Assembly (NCBI GenBank): GCA_001774945.1
Contig: MFBL01000020.1
Coordinates: 1-12,165, forward strand
Direction of reading: 5' to 3'
Length of the DNA stretch: 12,165 bases
Source: Candidatus Curtissbacteria bacterium RIFCSPHIGHO2_12_FULL_41_17
GTDB lineage: Bacteria; Patescibacteriota; Microgenomatia; Curtissbacterales; GWA2-41-24
The position numbers and the translations under genes were made by a program. A model generated the notes under the pieces. It had not been told where the DNA came from and ran no database searches. It saw only the letters and a list, made by a program, of their open reading frames with translations. Below, one piece after another: positions 1 to 5,637 of the stretch. The number at the start of each line of letters is the position of its first letter. Position 1 is the stretch's first letter.

Positions 1-90
1 CAGAACATGATCGCCCGGTTTCAAAGCCGGCATCATACTTTCTTCTTTTACAATGAATCGGGAAAATGGGAATTTACAAAGGTGTAACAA
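1..90 (-). CDS. sodX: Ni-SOD maturation peptidase SodX, S26-like, N-terminal part only
   Basis: The minus-strand reading frame gives FIVKEESMMPALKPGDHVL before the window ends. This is the nucleophile region of a LexA/signal-peptidase-I-like serine peptidase (family S24/S26): the Ser of ESMMP would be catalytic and PGDHVL is the conserved stretch after it. SodX peptidases are encoded next to sodN and are thought to remove the Ni-SOD leader so that the N-terminal His and Cys can bind nickel. The start chosen is TTG at 90-88, because GAGG at 100-97 gives a Shine-Dalgarno with 6-nt spacing inside the end of sodN; GTG at 96-94 is the alternative. The gene overlaps the sodN stop by 17 nt, so translation is probably coupled. 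The C-terminal part, with the catalytic Lys, lies outside the window. The family call rests on about 20 residues plus the sodN context. Confidence 0.72.
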   Translation of the reverse strand, partial: MLHLCKFPFSRFIVKEESMMPALKPGDHVL

Positions 91-580
91 CTTCACCCTC
101 AGTTGGGTATCCTGATTTTACACGCACTGTTTCTCTACCTTTACTTTGCCAAAAAATCTGGGCAAATTTTTGTACCATTGTAAGAAGTTCCCGGCAAGCT
201 TTTACATCAACATTTTGCCGGCCTAACGACGCTTGCTTCATGATCTTAAAAACCAAGTCGTGTAAATCCTTAAACTTTTCTAAATGTTCAGCTTTAAAGT
301 AGTCCCCCCAGATAATTCTTACCTGATGCTTCACAACCTCTGCATGATCTTCCTTTACTTTAGTAAGTCTTGAGATTTGAGAAATTATTCGCTTTCTTTC
401 TTCAAAATCCGGATCTTTGGAAGATGCTTCTAACTCTTCGATCATCGTAGTCATTCTAAGAACTGTATGAGCTGCCATCTGTGCTTCGTGTGGATCATAA
501 ATTCCGCAGGGAACATCACAATGAGCAAGAGTTATAGAAGGTATAAATATTCGATCAATCAGTCTTAATATTGTTTTCAT
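74..580 (-). CDS. sodN: Nickel superoxide dismutase precursor
   Basis: After a 19-residue leader ending in ITLA, the protein reads HCDVPCGIYDP, the Ni-binding hook of Ni-SOD (family form HCDxPCGxYDP). The mature His1 and Cys2 amine/amide nitrogens and the Cys2 and Cys6 thiolates bind nickel, and Tyr9 lines the substrate channel. The enzyme dismutates superoxide to O2 and H2O2. The rest is helical and charged, as expected for the four-helix bundle. The mature chain would be about 149 residues, somewhat longer than the roughly 117 of the Streptomyces enzyme. Start: ATG at 580-578; a TTG directly before it (583) is less likely. The leader must be cut after Ala19, which fits the overlapping sodX gene downstream. 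The leader is short with interspersed Arg, Asp and Pro, so it looks like a processing propeptide rather than a clear Sec signal. It lies 34 nt behind the membrane-protein gene in a minus-strand operon. Confidence 0.9.
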   Translation of the reverse strand: MKTILRLIDRIFIPSITLAHCDVPCGIYDPHEAQMAAHTVLRMTTMIEELEASSKDPDFEERKRIISQISRLTKVKEDHAEVVKHQVRIIWGDYFKAEHLEKFKDLHDLVFKIMKQASLGRQNVDVKACRELLTMVQKFAQIFWQSKGRETVRVKSGYPTEGEVVTPL

Positions 581-614
581 CAATAAACATTTGATCTATA
601 AACTAAGAACTTAT

Positions 615-1301
615 CTACCTGAGGAATTTAAGCAGGTACTTCTTATCAAGTGAAAAAGCACCTGTTAGGATATGCCACCTGTTAAGTAATGCAAACATAT
701 TATTAAATAAAACGTAACTAGCGCTAATACCAAGAGCAAAGATAGCTCGCTCCATAACAACTATCGGAATTAAAGAAATCCAGATATTTGCAGGAAGGTT
801 GAAAGCCCAGATCCACATAGCCCCTCCTACAGAGTGGGCCGTAAATGTTGCGCCAAGGCTTCTTGCAATCAAGAAACGGTCTCTAAAGGGCCAGACAATA
901 AAAGGGATAGTCCAAAAAAGCGAGTAAAACCAGACGTTTCTGCCGATAGGATGTAAATTGAAAACAATGATCGCCAAAGCAGGTATTACTAAAAGTTTGC
1001 CCTCTTTTTTGGCAAAAAACCAAACACCCACAATCATCGGCAAAAATCTCAATGTAGCAACTAGAGTCAGTGGTGAAACTACATTAACACCGCTGAAGCC
1101 ATGCAGTCCCAAATTGGCGGCCTGCATGAAGATGACAGAAACAATAGCAATAGGTACACCCAAAAAAACACCGGCAATCGGTGCAAAGAGATCAAAAACA
1201 GTGAATTTGACCCTTGCCCCTTCAAGGGCGCTTATGGGAATTTGTAGAAGAATCAAGCCGAGGATTATAAAAAAGGCAACGAAAATTAATTTTTTATTCA
1301 T
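615..1301 (-). CDS. Multi-pass membrane protein resembling ECF transporter S components
   Basis: This 228-residue, strongly hydrophobic protein has about six membrane segments. Residues 30-50, with VKFTVFDLFAPIAGVFLG, look like the first-helix region of substrate-binding (S) components of energy-coupling-factor transporters, and the C-terminal half has a TAHSVGGAMW motif followed by a helix with VVMERAIFALG. The resemblance is by pattern only. Its ATG overlaps the SDR stop codon in an ATGA arrangement, so the two are probably translationally coupled, and sodN follows 34 nt downstream. Because it sits in the same operon as a nickel enzyme, nickel or another cofactor is a tempting substrate, but the N-terminal His motif of CbiM/NikM nickel-cobalt S components is absent. 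An export or structural role cannot be excluded. Confidence 0.55.
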   Translation of the reverse strand: MNKKLIFVAFFIILGLILLQIPISALEGARVKFTVFDLFAPIAGVFLGVPIAIVSVIFMQAANLGLHGFSGVNVVSPLTLVATLRFLPMIVGVWFFAKKEGKLLVIPALAIIVFNLHPIGRNVWFYSLFWTIPFIVWPFRDRFLIARSLGATFTAHSVGGAMWIWAFNLPANIWISLIPIVVMERAIFALGISASYVLFNNMFALLNRWHILTGAFSLDKKYLLKFLR

Positions 1302-2017
1302 TTGATCCTGGGAATAAATCCGCCAGCCACTTCGATATTCGCACCGTTTATATAATATGCCTTATCTGATATCAAGAATTCAAGTACGCGAATTACATCT
1401 TGATACTTCGCGCTTCTACCCATTGGAAAATCACTCTTTTTAAAAATATCAGTTTCTAAAGAAGCCGGCGAAATCATATTAACATGTATTCCGTATTTGG
1501 CTTCTTCGTTGGCCATCATTTTAGTTAAAAGCCAGACTCCGTTTTTGGAAAAAAAATAAGGCGCGGACTTTTCCAGCAAATTGAGATGGTCTGCACCAAC
1601 AACGCCGATATTGATAATATGACCTGATTTTTCTCTTCTCATAGAAGGCAGAAGCGCTCGTGAACAAAATAGGGTAGAGTAAATGTTGGATTCCAAAAGA
1701 TCAACAAACTGGCTATTAGTAGTTTCGGAAAAATCCCGATATACGAAGTTACCGACGTTATTAACCAAAAGATCGACTTTTTTGAATTTTTTATAAATCT
1801 TATCAAACATCCGGCCAACTTCTTTTTCATTTCTCAAGTCTGCGGAAATCGCAATAGCATCAGGTGTCTTCTTTTGTACTTGTTTCAGGACTTCTGCTGC
1901 TTCTTTCTCACTGCTTCTGTAATGGATTACAGGAGTAAATCCCCAGTCGACCAGTGCCCGCGCAATTGCCCGGCCAAGTCCTTTAGCTGATCCAGTAACT
2001 ACTGCTACTTTTTTCAT
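1298..2017 (-). CDS. Short-chain dehydrogenase/reductase (SDR), FabG/pteridine-reductase type
   Basis: This is a 239-residue classical SDR. The Rossmann motif TGSAKGLG is at residues 8-15, HYRSS at 32-36 (the Arg suggests NADP(H)), NNVG at 86-89, the structural Asn at 111 in ESNIYST, and Tyr154-x3-Lys158 in SAPYFFSK. The C-terminal ANIEVAGG is the usual SDR tail. The usual catalytic Ser lies 13 residues before the Tyr; that position here is Gly141, in IGVVGADHL. In pteridine reductases this place is Asp, and here an Asp lies two residues further on, so the reaction is uncertain. The gene is the first of the operon leading to sodN/sodX and overlaps the next gene by 4 nt. The substrate is unknown. 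The start ATG at 2017-2015 is supported by the promoter 11 nt upstream. Confidence 0.82.
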   Translation of the reverse strand: MKKVAVVTGSAKGLGRAIARALVDWGFTPVIHYRSSEKEAAEVLKQVQKKTPDAIAISADLRNEKEVGRMFDKIYKKFKKVDLLVNNVGNFVYRDFSETTNSQFVDLLESNIYSTLFCSRALLPSMRREKSGHIINIGVVGADHLNLLEKSAPYFFSKNGVWLLTKMMANEEAKYGIHVNMISPASLETDIFKKSDFPMGRSAKYQDVIRVLEFLISDKAYYINGANIEVAGGFIPRIK

Positions 2018-2028
2018 TGTCGAGGTGA

Positions 2029-2057
2029 ATTAAACCAAATTTTGACTTTGATAACAA
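2029..2057 (-). promoter_or_regulatory. Sigma70-type promoter of the SDR-sodN operon
   Basis: Read on the minus strand, TTGTTA (2057-2052), a 17-nt spacer and TTTAAT (2034-2029) precede the SDR ATG by 11 nt. It overlaps the divergent promoter at 2042-2070. Confidence 0.55.
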
Positions 2058-2070
2058 ATTAATCTATCCT
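2042..2070 (+). promoter_or_regulatory. Sigma70-type promoter, near-leaderless
   Basis: TTGACT (2042-2047), 17 nt, TATCCT (2065-2070), then only 6 nt to the GTG start of the next gene. Transcription is therefore expected to begin at or next to the start codon. It interleaves with the divergent promoter of the SDR operon. Confidence 0.65.
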
Positions 2071-2076
2071 TTCTTT

Positions 2077-2637
2077 GTGGGCAAGCAGTTTACATTCATC
2101 TTGATTTTTCTAGTTATTGCTTTACTCGCAGCGGCAGGATATTTAATTTTCCAGAACCAAAAACTTATAAAACAATTCACCGGTCAAAGCGCAAGCCCGT
2201 CGCCAGTCACATCACCGCAAGTAACACCTGAATCGTTACCATCACCGTCACCTTCACCGTCACCTTCACCCAAAAACACCATTTCTGAAGTCCGGGAAAA
2301 TATTGAAGCTGCCATCAATTCTCAAAATACCCAAGCCCTTGCCGGCTACATGCAGAAGCCCAAAGTAAACTTTATTATCATGTCCAGCTCCTGCTGCGAA
2401 CCCATGACTCCCGATGATGCAGTGTTCCAACTGGATTACGCAAAAGAGGGCGTGCCGTTTGATTTCAATCAAAACGCCACGCTTGTTAAAAATCTGAAAT
2501 CCAAAAACGAAAGGCTTGCAAATGCCTTTATCGGCCTTTCTAAAAATAAAGAGCACCTAGTTGCTTTTACATTAAACTCGAATAATGAAATCAGCCAAAT
2601 AGAGGTTTCTGTCTCCTACAAGCTGTACAATCAGTAG
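2077..2637 (+). CDS. Membrane-anchored protein with Ser/Pro linker, unknown function
   Basis: The 186-residue protein has one hydrophobic helix at residues 5-25 (Nin/Cout expected), a Ser/Pro/Thr-rich linker at about 38-66 ending in repeated SP dipeptides, and an outer domain of about 120 residues. The SP run is coded by a short tandem DNA repeat with a 12-nt period at 2241-2270, which may vary in length between strains. The outer domain contains MSSSCCEPMTPDDAV with a vicinal Cys pair (roughly residues 102-116) and ends in beta-like segments; it is reminiscent of small NTF2-like or lipoprotein-type domains, but I do not recognise the family. GTG is the start, placed 6 nt behind the -10 box. 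The gene converges tail to tail with the glycoside hydrolase with no intergenic space, and no terminator hairpin is evident between them. Confidence 0.75.
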   Translation: MGKQFTFILIFLVIALLAAAGYLIFQNQKLIKQFTGQSASPSPVTSPQVTPESLPSPSPSPSPSPKNTISEVRENIEAAINSQNTQALAGYMQKPKVNFIIMSSSCCEPMTPDDAVFQLDYAKEGVPFDFNQNATLVKNLKSKNERLANAFIGLSKNKEHLVAFTLNSNNEISQIEVSVSYKLYNQ

Positions 2638-3726
2638 TCACTCAACAATTGATTTAACAGCCTTCGTATAAGAATAATCTCCGCTTTTTTCTTTATACAG
2701 CCAAAAGTTTGCTCCCCATAAACCTACAGACTCGATTCTGTAAGACCTGAGAAAATTGTTTCCCTTTTCGATGTCGCCGGCAGTAAAGGTTAAATACGGA
2801 TCGTCCGCTTCGTCCAGTTTTTTAATGTAGGGTTCGGCCTGCATTTCTAAAACCCAAAATTTGGCTCCTTTTTCTTCTGCTTTGGTTTTCATTGATTTGA
2901 AATCCGGAGAAAAAACAAACCACGGCTGAACAGGCCAGACCAGATGGTCGGGCCAAAGCATATGAACTTCGCGGCCTAAAATTTTGAAATTAAAAAGATC
3001 CGTACCTTTGGTCTTAAAAAAAGCATTTGCCGCAAAAACATCACCGGAGCTTAAAATCGGTAAAAGTTTCTGCCAACTTCTGTCGTAAAAACCTACAGCC
3101 GCATGATTTAAAATAATAGGGCGTTTTTTAGGATCCGCCTGACGAACTGTCTCAACTTCTTTTGCTATCAGAGAAGGATCAATTTTCCATCTGTTTACAT
3201 TGCCGATTAAAGGCTCGTTTTCTACCTGCCAGTAAATTATGTTGTCATAGACGGAAAGTTCCCTAACGACTTTTTCGTCAATATCAAGAATATCTTTGGC
3301 AACCGGATGATCTAAGGTTATCCTCTGGCCGAATTTAACCTGTTTTTCTATTTCTTTTGGCCAGTGGTATTCGGGAAAATATGGAGTTTTGGCACCAAGG
3401 GCAATTATTATTTTTATGTCCCTTTTTTGGGCTTCTCCTATTGCAAATTTAAGATCGTCAAAATTTTTATTGAATTCGCCATCCGTTAACATCTGGTCCC
3501 AAAAAAAGGGGAGTCTAATCCAATCAAAGTTAAAATCATCGAGTAATTTGATATAGGTTCCTCTTGGATTAAGACCATACCAGCCAGCCTGTTCAAAACT
3601 ATATGATGTTCCGTAGATTGGCTTAAAACTCGAATCCGCTTTCCTTTCAGGAATCGGATTAATAAATCCGTTGGCAAGGAAAATTAATATGACTAAAAAA
3701 AAGAGCAGAAGCACTCGCGATAGCAT
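2638..3726 (-). CDS. Membrane-anchored clan GH-A glycoside hydrolase
   Basis: The 362-residue protein begins with a hydrophobic anchor (residues 2-20, no clear cleavage site) and continues as a TIM-barrel glycosidase. WIRLPFFWDQ (69-78) is the typical first-strand region. YWQVENEP (165-172) carries the expected acid/base Glu171 after Asn170, as in clan GH-A (GH5, GH39, GH42 and relatives). FWVLEMQAEP (290-299) holds the expected nucleophile Glu294. It probably cleaves or trims a beta-linked glycan at the cell surface; the specific family and substrate cannot be read from the sequence. The reading frame is open upstream to 3798, but ATG at 3726-3724 is chosen because a perfect TATAAT lies 6 nt before it and because the hydrophobic anchor then starts at the N-terminus. 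It is monocistronic by appearance. Confidence 0.8.
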   Translation of the reverse strand: MLSRVLLLFFLVILIFLANGFINPIPERKADSSFKPIYGTSYSFEQAGWYGLNPRGTYIKLLDDFNFDWIRLPFFWDQMLTDGEFNKNFDDLKFAIGEAQKRDIKIIIALGAKTPYFPEYHWPKEIEKQVKFGQRITLDHPVAKDILDIDEKVVRELSVYDNIIYWQVENEPLIGNVNRWKIDPSLIAKEVETVRQADPKKRPIILNHAAVGFYDRSWQKLLPILSSGDVFAANAFFKTKGTDLFNFKILGREVHMLWPDHLVWPVQPWFVFSPDFKSMKTKAEEKGAKFWVLEMQAEPYIKKLDEADDPYLTFTAGDIEKGNNFLRSYRIESVGLWGANFWLYKEKSGDYSYTKAVKSIVE

Positions 3727-3732
3727 GGCTAA

Positions 3733-3738
3733 ATTATA
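3733..3738 (-). promoter_or_regulatory. -10 box of the glycoside hydrolase gene, near-leaderless
   Basis: A perfect TATAAT on the minus strand ends 6 nt before the ATG at 3726. No good -35 box is seen at 16-18 nt. The same 6-nt distance occurs at other genes in the window and decides the start here. Confidence 0.5.
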
Positions 3739-3832
3739 TCGCGAAACGATACAAGAGCGTGCGATGTAATCACAAGCGATTATAAACTCCCAATACAAAG
3801 TATTGGTAGTGTGTATTCGAGTTTACATGAGC

Positions 3833-3861
3833 TTTTGCGAATATATCATTTATGCTAAAAT
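3833..3861 (+). promoter_or_regulatory. Possible promoter for the tRNA cluster
   Basis: TTTTGC (3833-3838), 17 nt and TAAAAT (3856-3861) preceded by TGC, which is an extended -10 type. It lies about 96 nt before tRNA-Leu(CAG), with a palindromic repeat in between. Confidence 0.35.
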
Positions 3862-3895
3862 TTCTAAGCGCCGAAGTGCTTGCACTGAGTATGCC

Positions 3896-3955
3896 GAAGT
3901 GGCCCTTCGACTTCGCCGAGTCAGACTCGGCTTCGCTCAGGGTAAACTCCACTTC
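3896..3955. repeat. Nested palindromic element before the tRNA cluster
   Basis: Three nested inverted repeats share one centre: GAAGTGG (3896-3902) with CCACTTC (3949-3955), CCCT (3903-3906) with AGGG (3939-3942), and GCCGAGT (3915-3921) with ACTCGGC (3925-3931) around a CAG loop. It ends 2 nt before the first tRNA. The sequence style (CTTCGACTTCG, GGCTTCGCTCAGG) matches other dispersed elements near 8.9 and 11.7 kb. Confidence 0.6.
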
Positions 3956-3957
3956 TG

Positions 3958-4041
3958 GCCCTGGTGCTGGAATTGGTAGACAGGCACCGTTCAGAGCGGT
4001 GTATCCGTAAGGGTGTGGGAGTTCGAGTCTCCCCCAGGGCA
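3958..4041 (+). tRNA. tRNA-Leu(CAG)
   Basis: A complete 84-nt class II tRNA. The acceptor GCCCTGG (3958-3964) pairs with CCAGGGC (4034-4040), the discriminator is A4041, the anticodon loop TTCAGAG sits in stem CACCG/CGGTG, there is a long variable arm, and the T-arm contains TTCGAGT. It reads codon CUG. CCA is not encoded (A is followed by CA). Confidence 0.93.
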
Positions 4042-4046
4042 CATAT

Positions 4047-4068
4047 GCGGACGTGGCGGAATTTGGTA
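4047..4068 (+). pseudogene. tRNA-Leu 5' fragment (acceptor and D-arm)
   Basis: GCGGACG (4047-4053), then TGGCGGAATTTGGTA, is the acceptor strand and D-arm start of a leucine-type tRNA. It breaks off in the D-loop at a hairpin insertion. The matching acceptor strand CGTCCGC appears at 4298-4304, with a whole tRNA and another fragment in between. Confidence 0.6.
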
Positions 4069-4102
4069 TGCCCCGTACAATTACTTCGTAATATACGGGG
4101 CA
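4069..4102. repeat. Hairpin inserted in the tRNA-Leu D-loop
   Basis: TGCCCCGTA pairs with TACGGGGCA at the ends, and an inner ATTAC/GTAAT stem has a TTC loop. This 34-nt near-perfect palindrome directly interrupts the tRNA 5' fragment and ends 5 nt before tRNA-Leu(GAG). Confidence 0.55.
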
Positions 4103-4107
4103 AGCGC

Positions 4108-4191
4108 GCCGAGGTGGTGGAACTGGTAGACACGCAGCCTTGAGGGGGCTGTGCTCGCAAGGGTGTGCAGGTTCGAGTCCTGTCCTCGGCA
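4108..4191 (+). tRNA. tRNA-Leu(GAG)
   Basis: A complete 84-nt class II tRNA. The acceptor GCCGAGG (4108-4114) pairs with CCTCGGC (4184-4190) and the discriminator is A4191. Anticodon stem CAGCC/GGCTG encloses loop TTGAGGG (anticodon GAG), and the T-arm contains TTCGAGT. It reads CUU/CUC. It lies between the two separated halves of another leucine-type tRNA. CCA is not encoded. Confidence 0.92.
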
Positions 4192-4202
4192 CTAGGATGT
4201 GG

Positions 4203-4250
4203 AGGCTATAGTCCTGAGAGAATCGAAGGGTTCGAGTCCTCTTCGGCCCA
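4203..4250 (+). pseudogene. tRNA 3' fragment A (Leu/Ser type)
   Basis: A variable-arm-like TCCTGAGAGAA, a T-arm AAGGG-TTCGAGT-CCTCT with one mismatch, and an acceptor-like TTCGGCC followed by CA. No matching 5' half (GGCCGAA) is present nearby. It is about 80% identical to fragment B at 4260-4305, so the two are diverged copies. Confidence 0.5.
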
Positions 4251-4259
4251 CAGAGCGCA

Positions 4260-4305
4260 GGCTAGTCCTGAGAGAATTCGAAGGATTCGAGTCCTGTCGT
4301 CCGCA
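4260..4305 (+). pseudogene. tRNA-Leu 3' fragment B, partner of the 4047 fragment
   Basis: It starts at the 3' anticodon stem (GGCTAG), continues through a variable arm and an imperfect T-arm (TTCGAGT loop), and ends in CGTCCGC plus A4305, the exact complement of GCGGACG at 4047-4053. The T-stem is poorly paired, which argues for decay. Confidence 0.55.
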
Positions 4306-4313
4306 CACTTAAC

Positions 4314-4387
4314 GGGCGGTTAGCTCAGCTGGTTAGAGCGTCGCATTTACACTGCGAAGGCCAAAGGTTCGAATCCTTTACCGCCCA
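4314..4387 (+). tRNA. tRNA-Val(UAC)
   Basis: A complete 74-nt tRNA. The acceptor GGGCGGT (4314-4320) pairs with ACCGCCC (4380-4386) and the discriminator is A4387. Anticodon stem TCGCA/TGCGA encloses loop TTTACAC (anticodon TAC), and the T-arm AAAGG/CCTTT encloses TTCGAAT. CCA is not encoded. Confidence 0.93.
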
Positions 4388-4391
4388 CACC

Positions 4392-4466
4392 GCCGAGATA
4401 GCGTAGGTAGTCATTGCGCGTTCGTCTGAAAAACGAAAGGCTCCAGTGCAACTCTGGATCTCGGCA
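4392..4466 (+). tRNA. tRNA-Phe(GAA), slightly unusual T-loop
   Basis: The acceptor GCCGAGA (4392-4398) pairs with TCTCGGC (4459-4465) and the discriminator is A4466. D-stem GCGT/GCGC, anticodon stem TTCGT/ACGAA with loop CTGAAAA (anticodon GAA at 4428-4430), T-stem TCCAG/CTGGA. All stems pair. The T-loop is TGCAACT instead of the usual TTCRANY, so T55 is replaced by G. It lies 4 nt after tRNA-Val, so the two are probably co-transcribed. Confidence 0.85.
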
Positions 4467-4471
4467 CAAGG

Positions 4472-4508
4472 CTGACTGAGAATGTCGGTTCGACTCCGAC
4501 TCCCGGCA
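4472..4508 (+). pseudogene. tRNA 3' fragment with intact T-arm
   Basis: Perfect T-arm GTCGG (4484-4488), TTCGACT, CCGAC (4496-4500), followed by acceptor strand TCCCGGC (4501-4507) and A4508. The 5' half (GCCGGGA expected) is missing. Its last bases, CTCCCGGCACA, recur at the 3' ends of both copies of the adjacent structured repeat. Confidence 0.6.
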
Positions 4509-4620
4509 CAATTTTTGTAACTAAAGTTACGGAAATTGTGCCTTGGCGTTGAGTCGTCCGTAGGACGACGGAGTTTATACTGATCCTGAGCTTGTCGAAG
4601 GAGAAGTGACTCCCGGCACA
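4505..4620. repeat. Structured ~115-nt repeat, copy 1
   Basis: It begins in the 3' tail of a tRNA fragment and ends in the same tail (CTCCCGGCACA, 4610-4620). Hairpin 1: GGCACAATTT (4505-4514) with AAATTGTGCC (4533-4542), inner GTAAC/GTTAC. Hairpin 2: GTCGTCC (4553-4559) with GGACGAC (4563-4569). Then the shared block CGGAGTTTATACTGA (4569-4583), with GGAGT/ACTCC able to close the last part. Copy 2 at 6165-6276 has the same plan with different paired bases. Confidence 0.7.
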
Positions 4621-4809
4621 AAACATTTTTAGCCTCGATTTTCGACTACCCAGACTCGGAGGTCATGACTCTGAGTATATCGATTTCACTCAGTATAATA
4701 ACTAATCGAAGAGTTAGAACTTTTTAGATTCCGCATTGCAGCTCGTTGCATATCCATAAACTTATATGGATCTTGTGATTATCTGTTATGCTATTTTAGA
4801 TCGCAATTT
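4621..4809. other. Intergenic stretch before the broken anchor-protein gene
   Basis: No gene is seen. An imperfect hairpin centred on GTCATGAC lies at about 4651-4674. TGCTATTTT (4789-4797), an extended -10 type sequence, ends 12 nt before the ATG at 4810 and could be its promoter; no convincing -35 box is present. Confidence 0.4.
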
Positions 4810-5595
4810 ATGAACGAAGAGGTTACAAATTTCATAAGACAGGCTTTGGCAAGCGGTACAAATCCTGACGTTATACGCAATCAGCTTTTAGCAGCAGGCT
4901 GGCAGGAAAATGTAATCAGCGGAGCGTTTGCAAGCCTAAACGGTAATACAAAAACTTCGTTTTTAACCAAAAAGAAGACGTTAATTATAATTCCAATAAT
5001 TTTATTGGTTTTAATAGCCGTATCGGGATCAGTCTATCTTTTTCTTGTAAAGGAAGATTCAAAAAGCGCAGACACTGAGAAATCCATCACAAACGAGAAG
5101 CCACAATCACCCCAAGCCAGTGCGAGTGCCCAACTCAAAACATATATGGGTAATGTGCACAAATTTTCTTTTAAGTACCCTGCAGACCTTACTTAAAAGT
5201 AAACAGGCGATGCAGCCTTGGGAGACGAAGCGACTTTTTTTGAAATAAAAGAAGGAAAAGAAGCACCGCGATTCTTAGTAAGAGCCTATCACGCTGAATT
5301 AGGTAGCACCATAGGGCAGGATTTTTCGGAGTTTTATAATATGGCCGACAACTCCTCTAAAGATATCAGCAATCTAGTTGTTGGGAACCAAAGGTATACA
5401 AAGCTTAAAAATAAATCTATTAACAACTTTAAGGCTTTTGACTATAAAAGAAATTCCCTACCTATTGACGAAACGAACCCCGAAGTTGGAATTGGTACTT
5501 ATGTAGAATTTGGACCATCTATTGTTATTTTTGAAGCAGGGGAGGAAGACAGAAAGCTACTGGACACAATTTCTTCGACAGTCGCGCTTCTATAA
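4810..5595 (+). pseudogene. Membrane-anchored PsbP-like protein, interrupted by two in-frame stops
   Basis: One reading frame runs from ATG 4810 to the TAA at 5593-5595 but contains TAA at 5194-5196 and 5200-5202, separated by one Lys codon. Without them the product would be about 261 residues: an N-terminal helical segment (residues 1-45, with IRQALASG and LLAAGWQ, a motif I associate with CPR membrane proteins), a membrane helix (about 57-78), a Ser/Ala/Pro-rich linker, and a C-terminal domain beginning YMGNVHKFSFKYPADL, which resembles PsbP-like/lipoprotein domains. Both stops are one base from sense codons (TTA and CAA), and coding character continues unchanged after them, which points to recent nonsense mutations or to a sequencing/assembly problem rather than a frameshift. 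The first part could still make a 128-residue anchored stub. Function is unknown. Confidence 0.7.
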
Positions 5596-5637
5596 AGTAA
5601 AATATAGCTTTATGTCAATGAGCTGTCTTAACTCCGT

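Noticed and set aside
958..1305. Plus-strand frame of 115 codons
   Set aside because: Antisense to the ECF-like membrane protein and rich in Lys/Thr, as expected of a shadow of a hydrophobic gene.
3770..4192. Minus-strand open frame of 140 codons across the tRNA cluster (also 3921-4160)
   Set aside because: It is antisense to two intact tRNA-Leu genes; peptides such as GRLELPHPYGYTALNGACLP are the known translation artefact of tRNA genes.
4325..4626. Minus-strand frames over tRNA-Val, tRNA-Phe and the repeat
   Set aside because: Antisense to tRNAs and to the structured repeat; RQAQDQ-type peptides come from the dispersed palindrome.
4810..5595. Alternative genetic code reading TAA as an amino acid
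   Set aside because: Other intact genes in the window end in TAA at the expected protein ends, so TAA is a normal stop.
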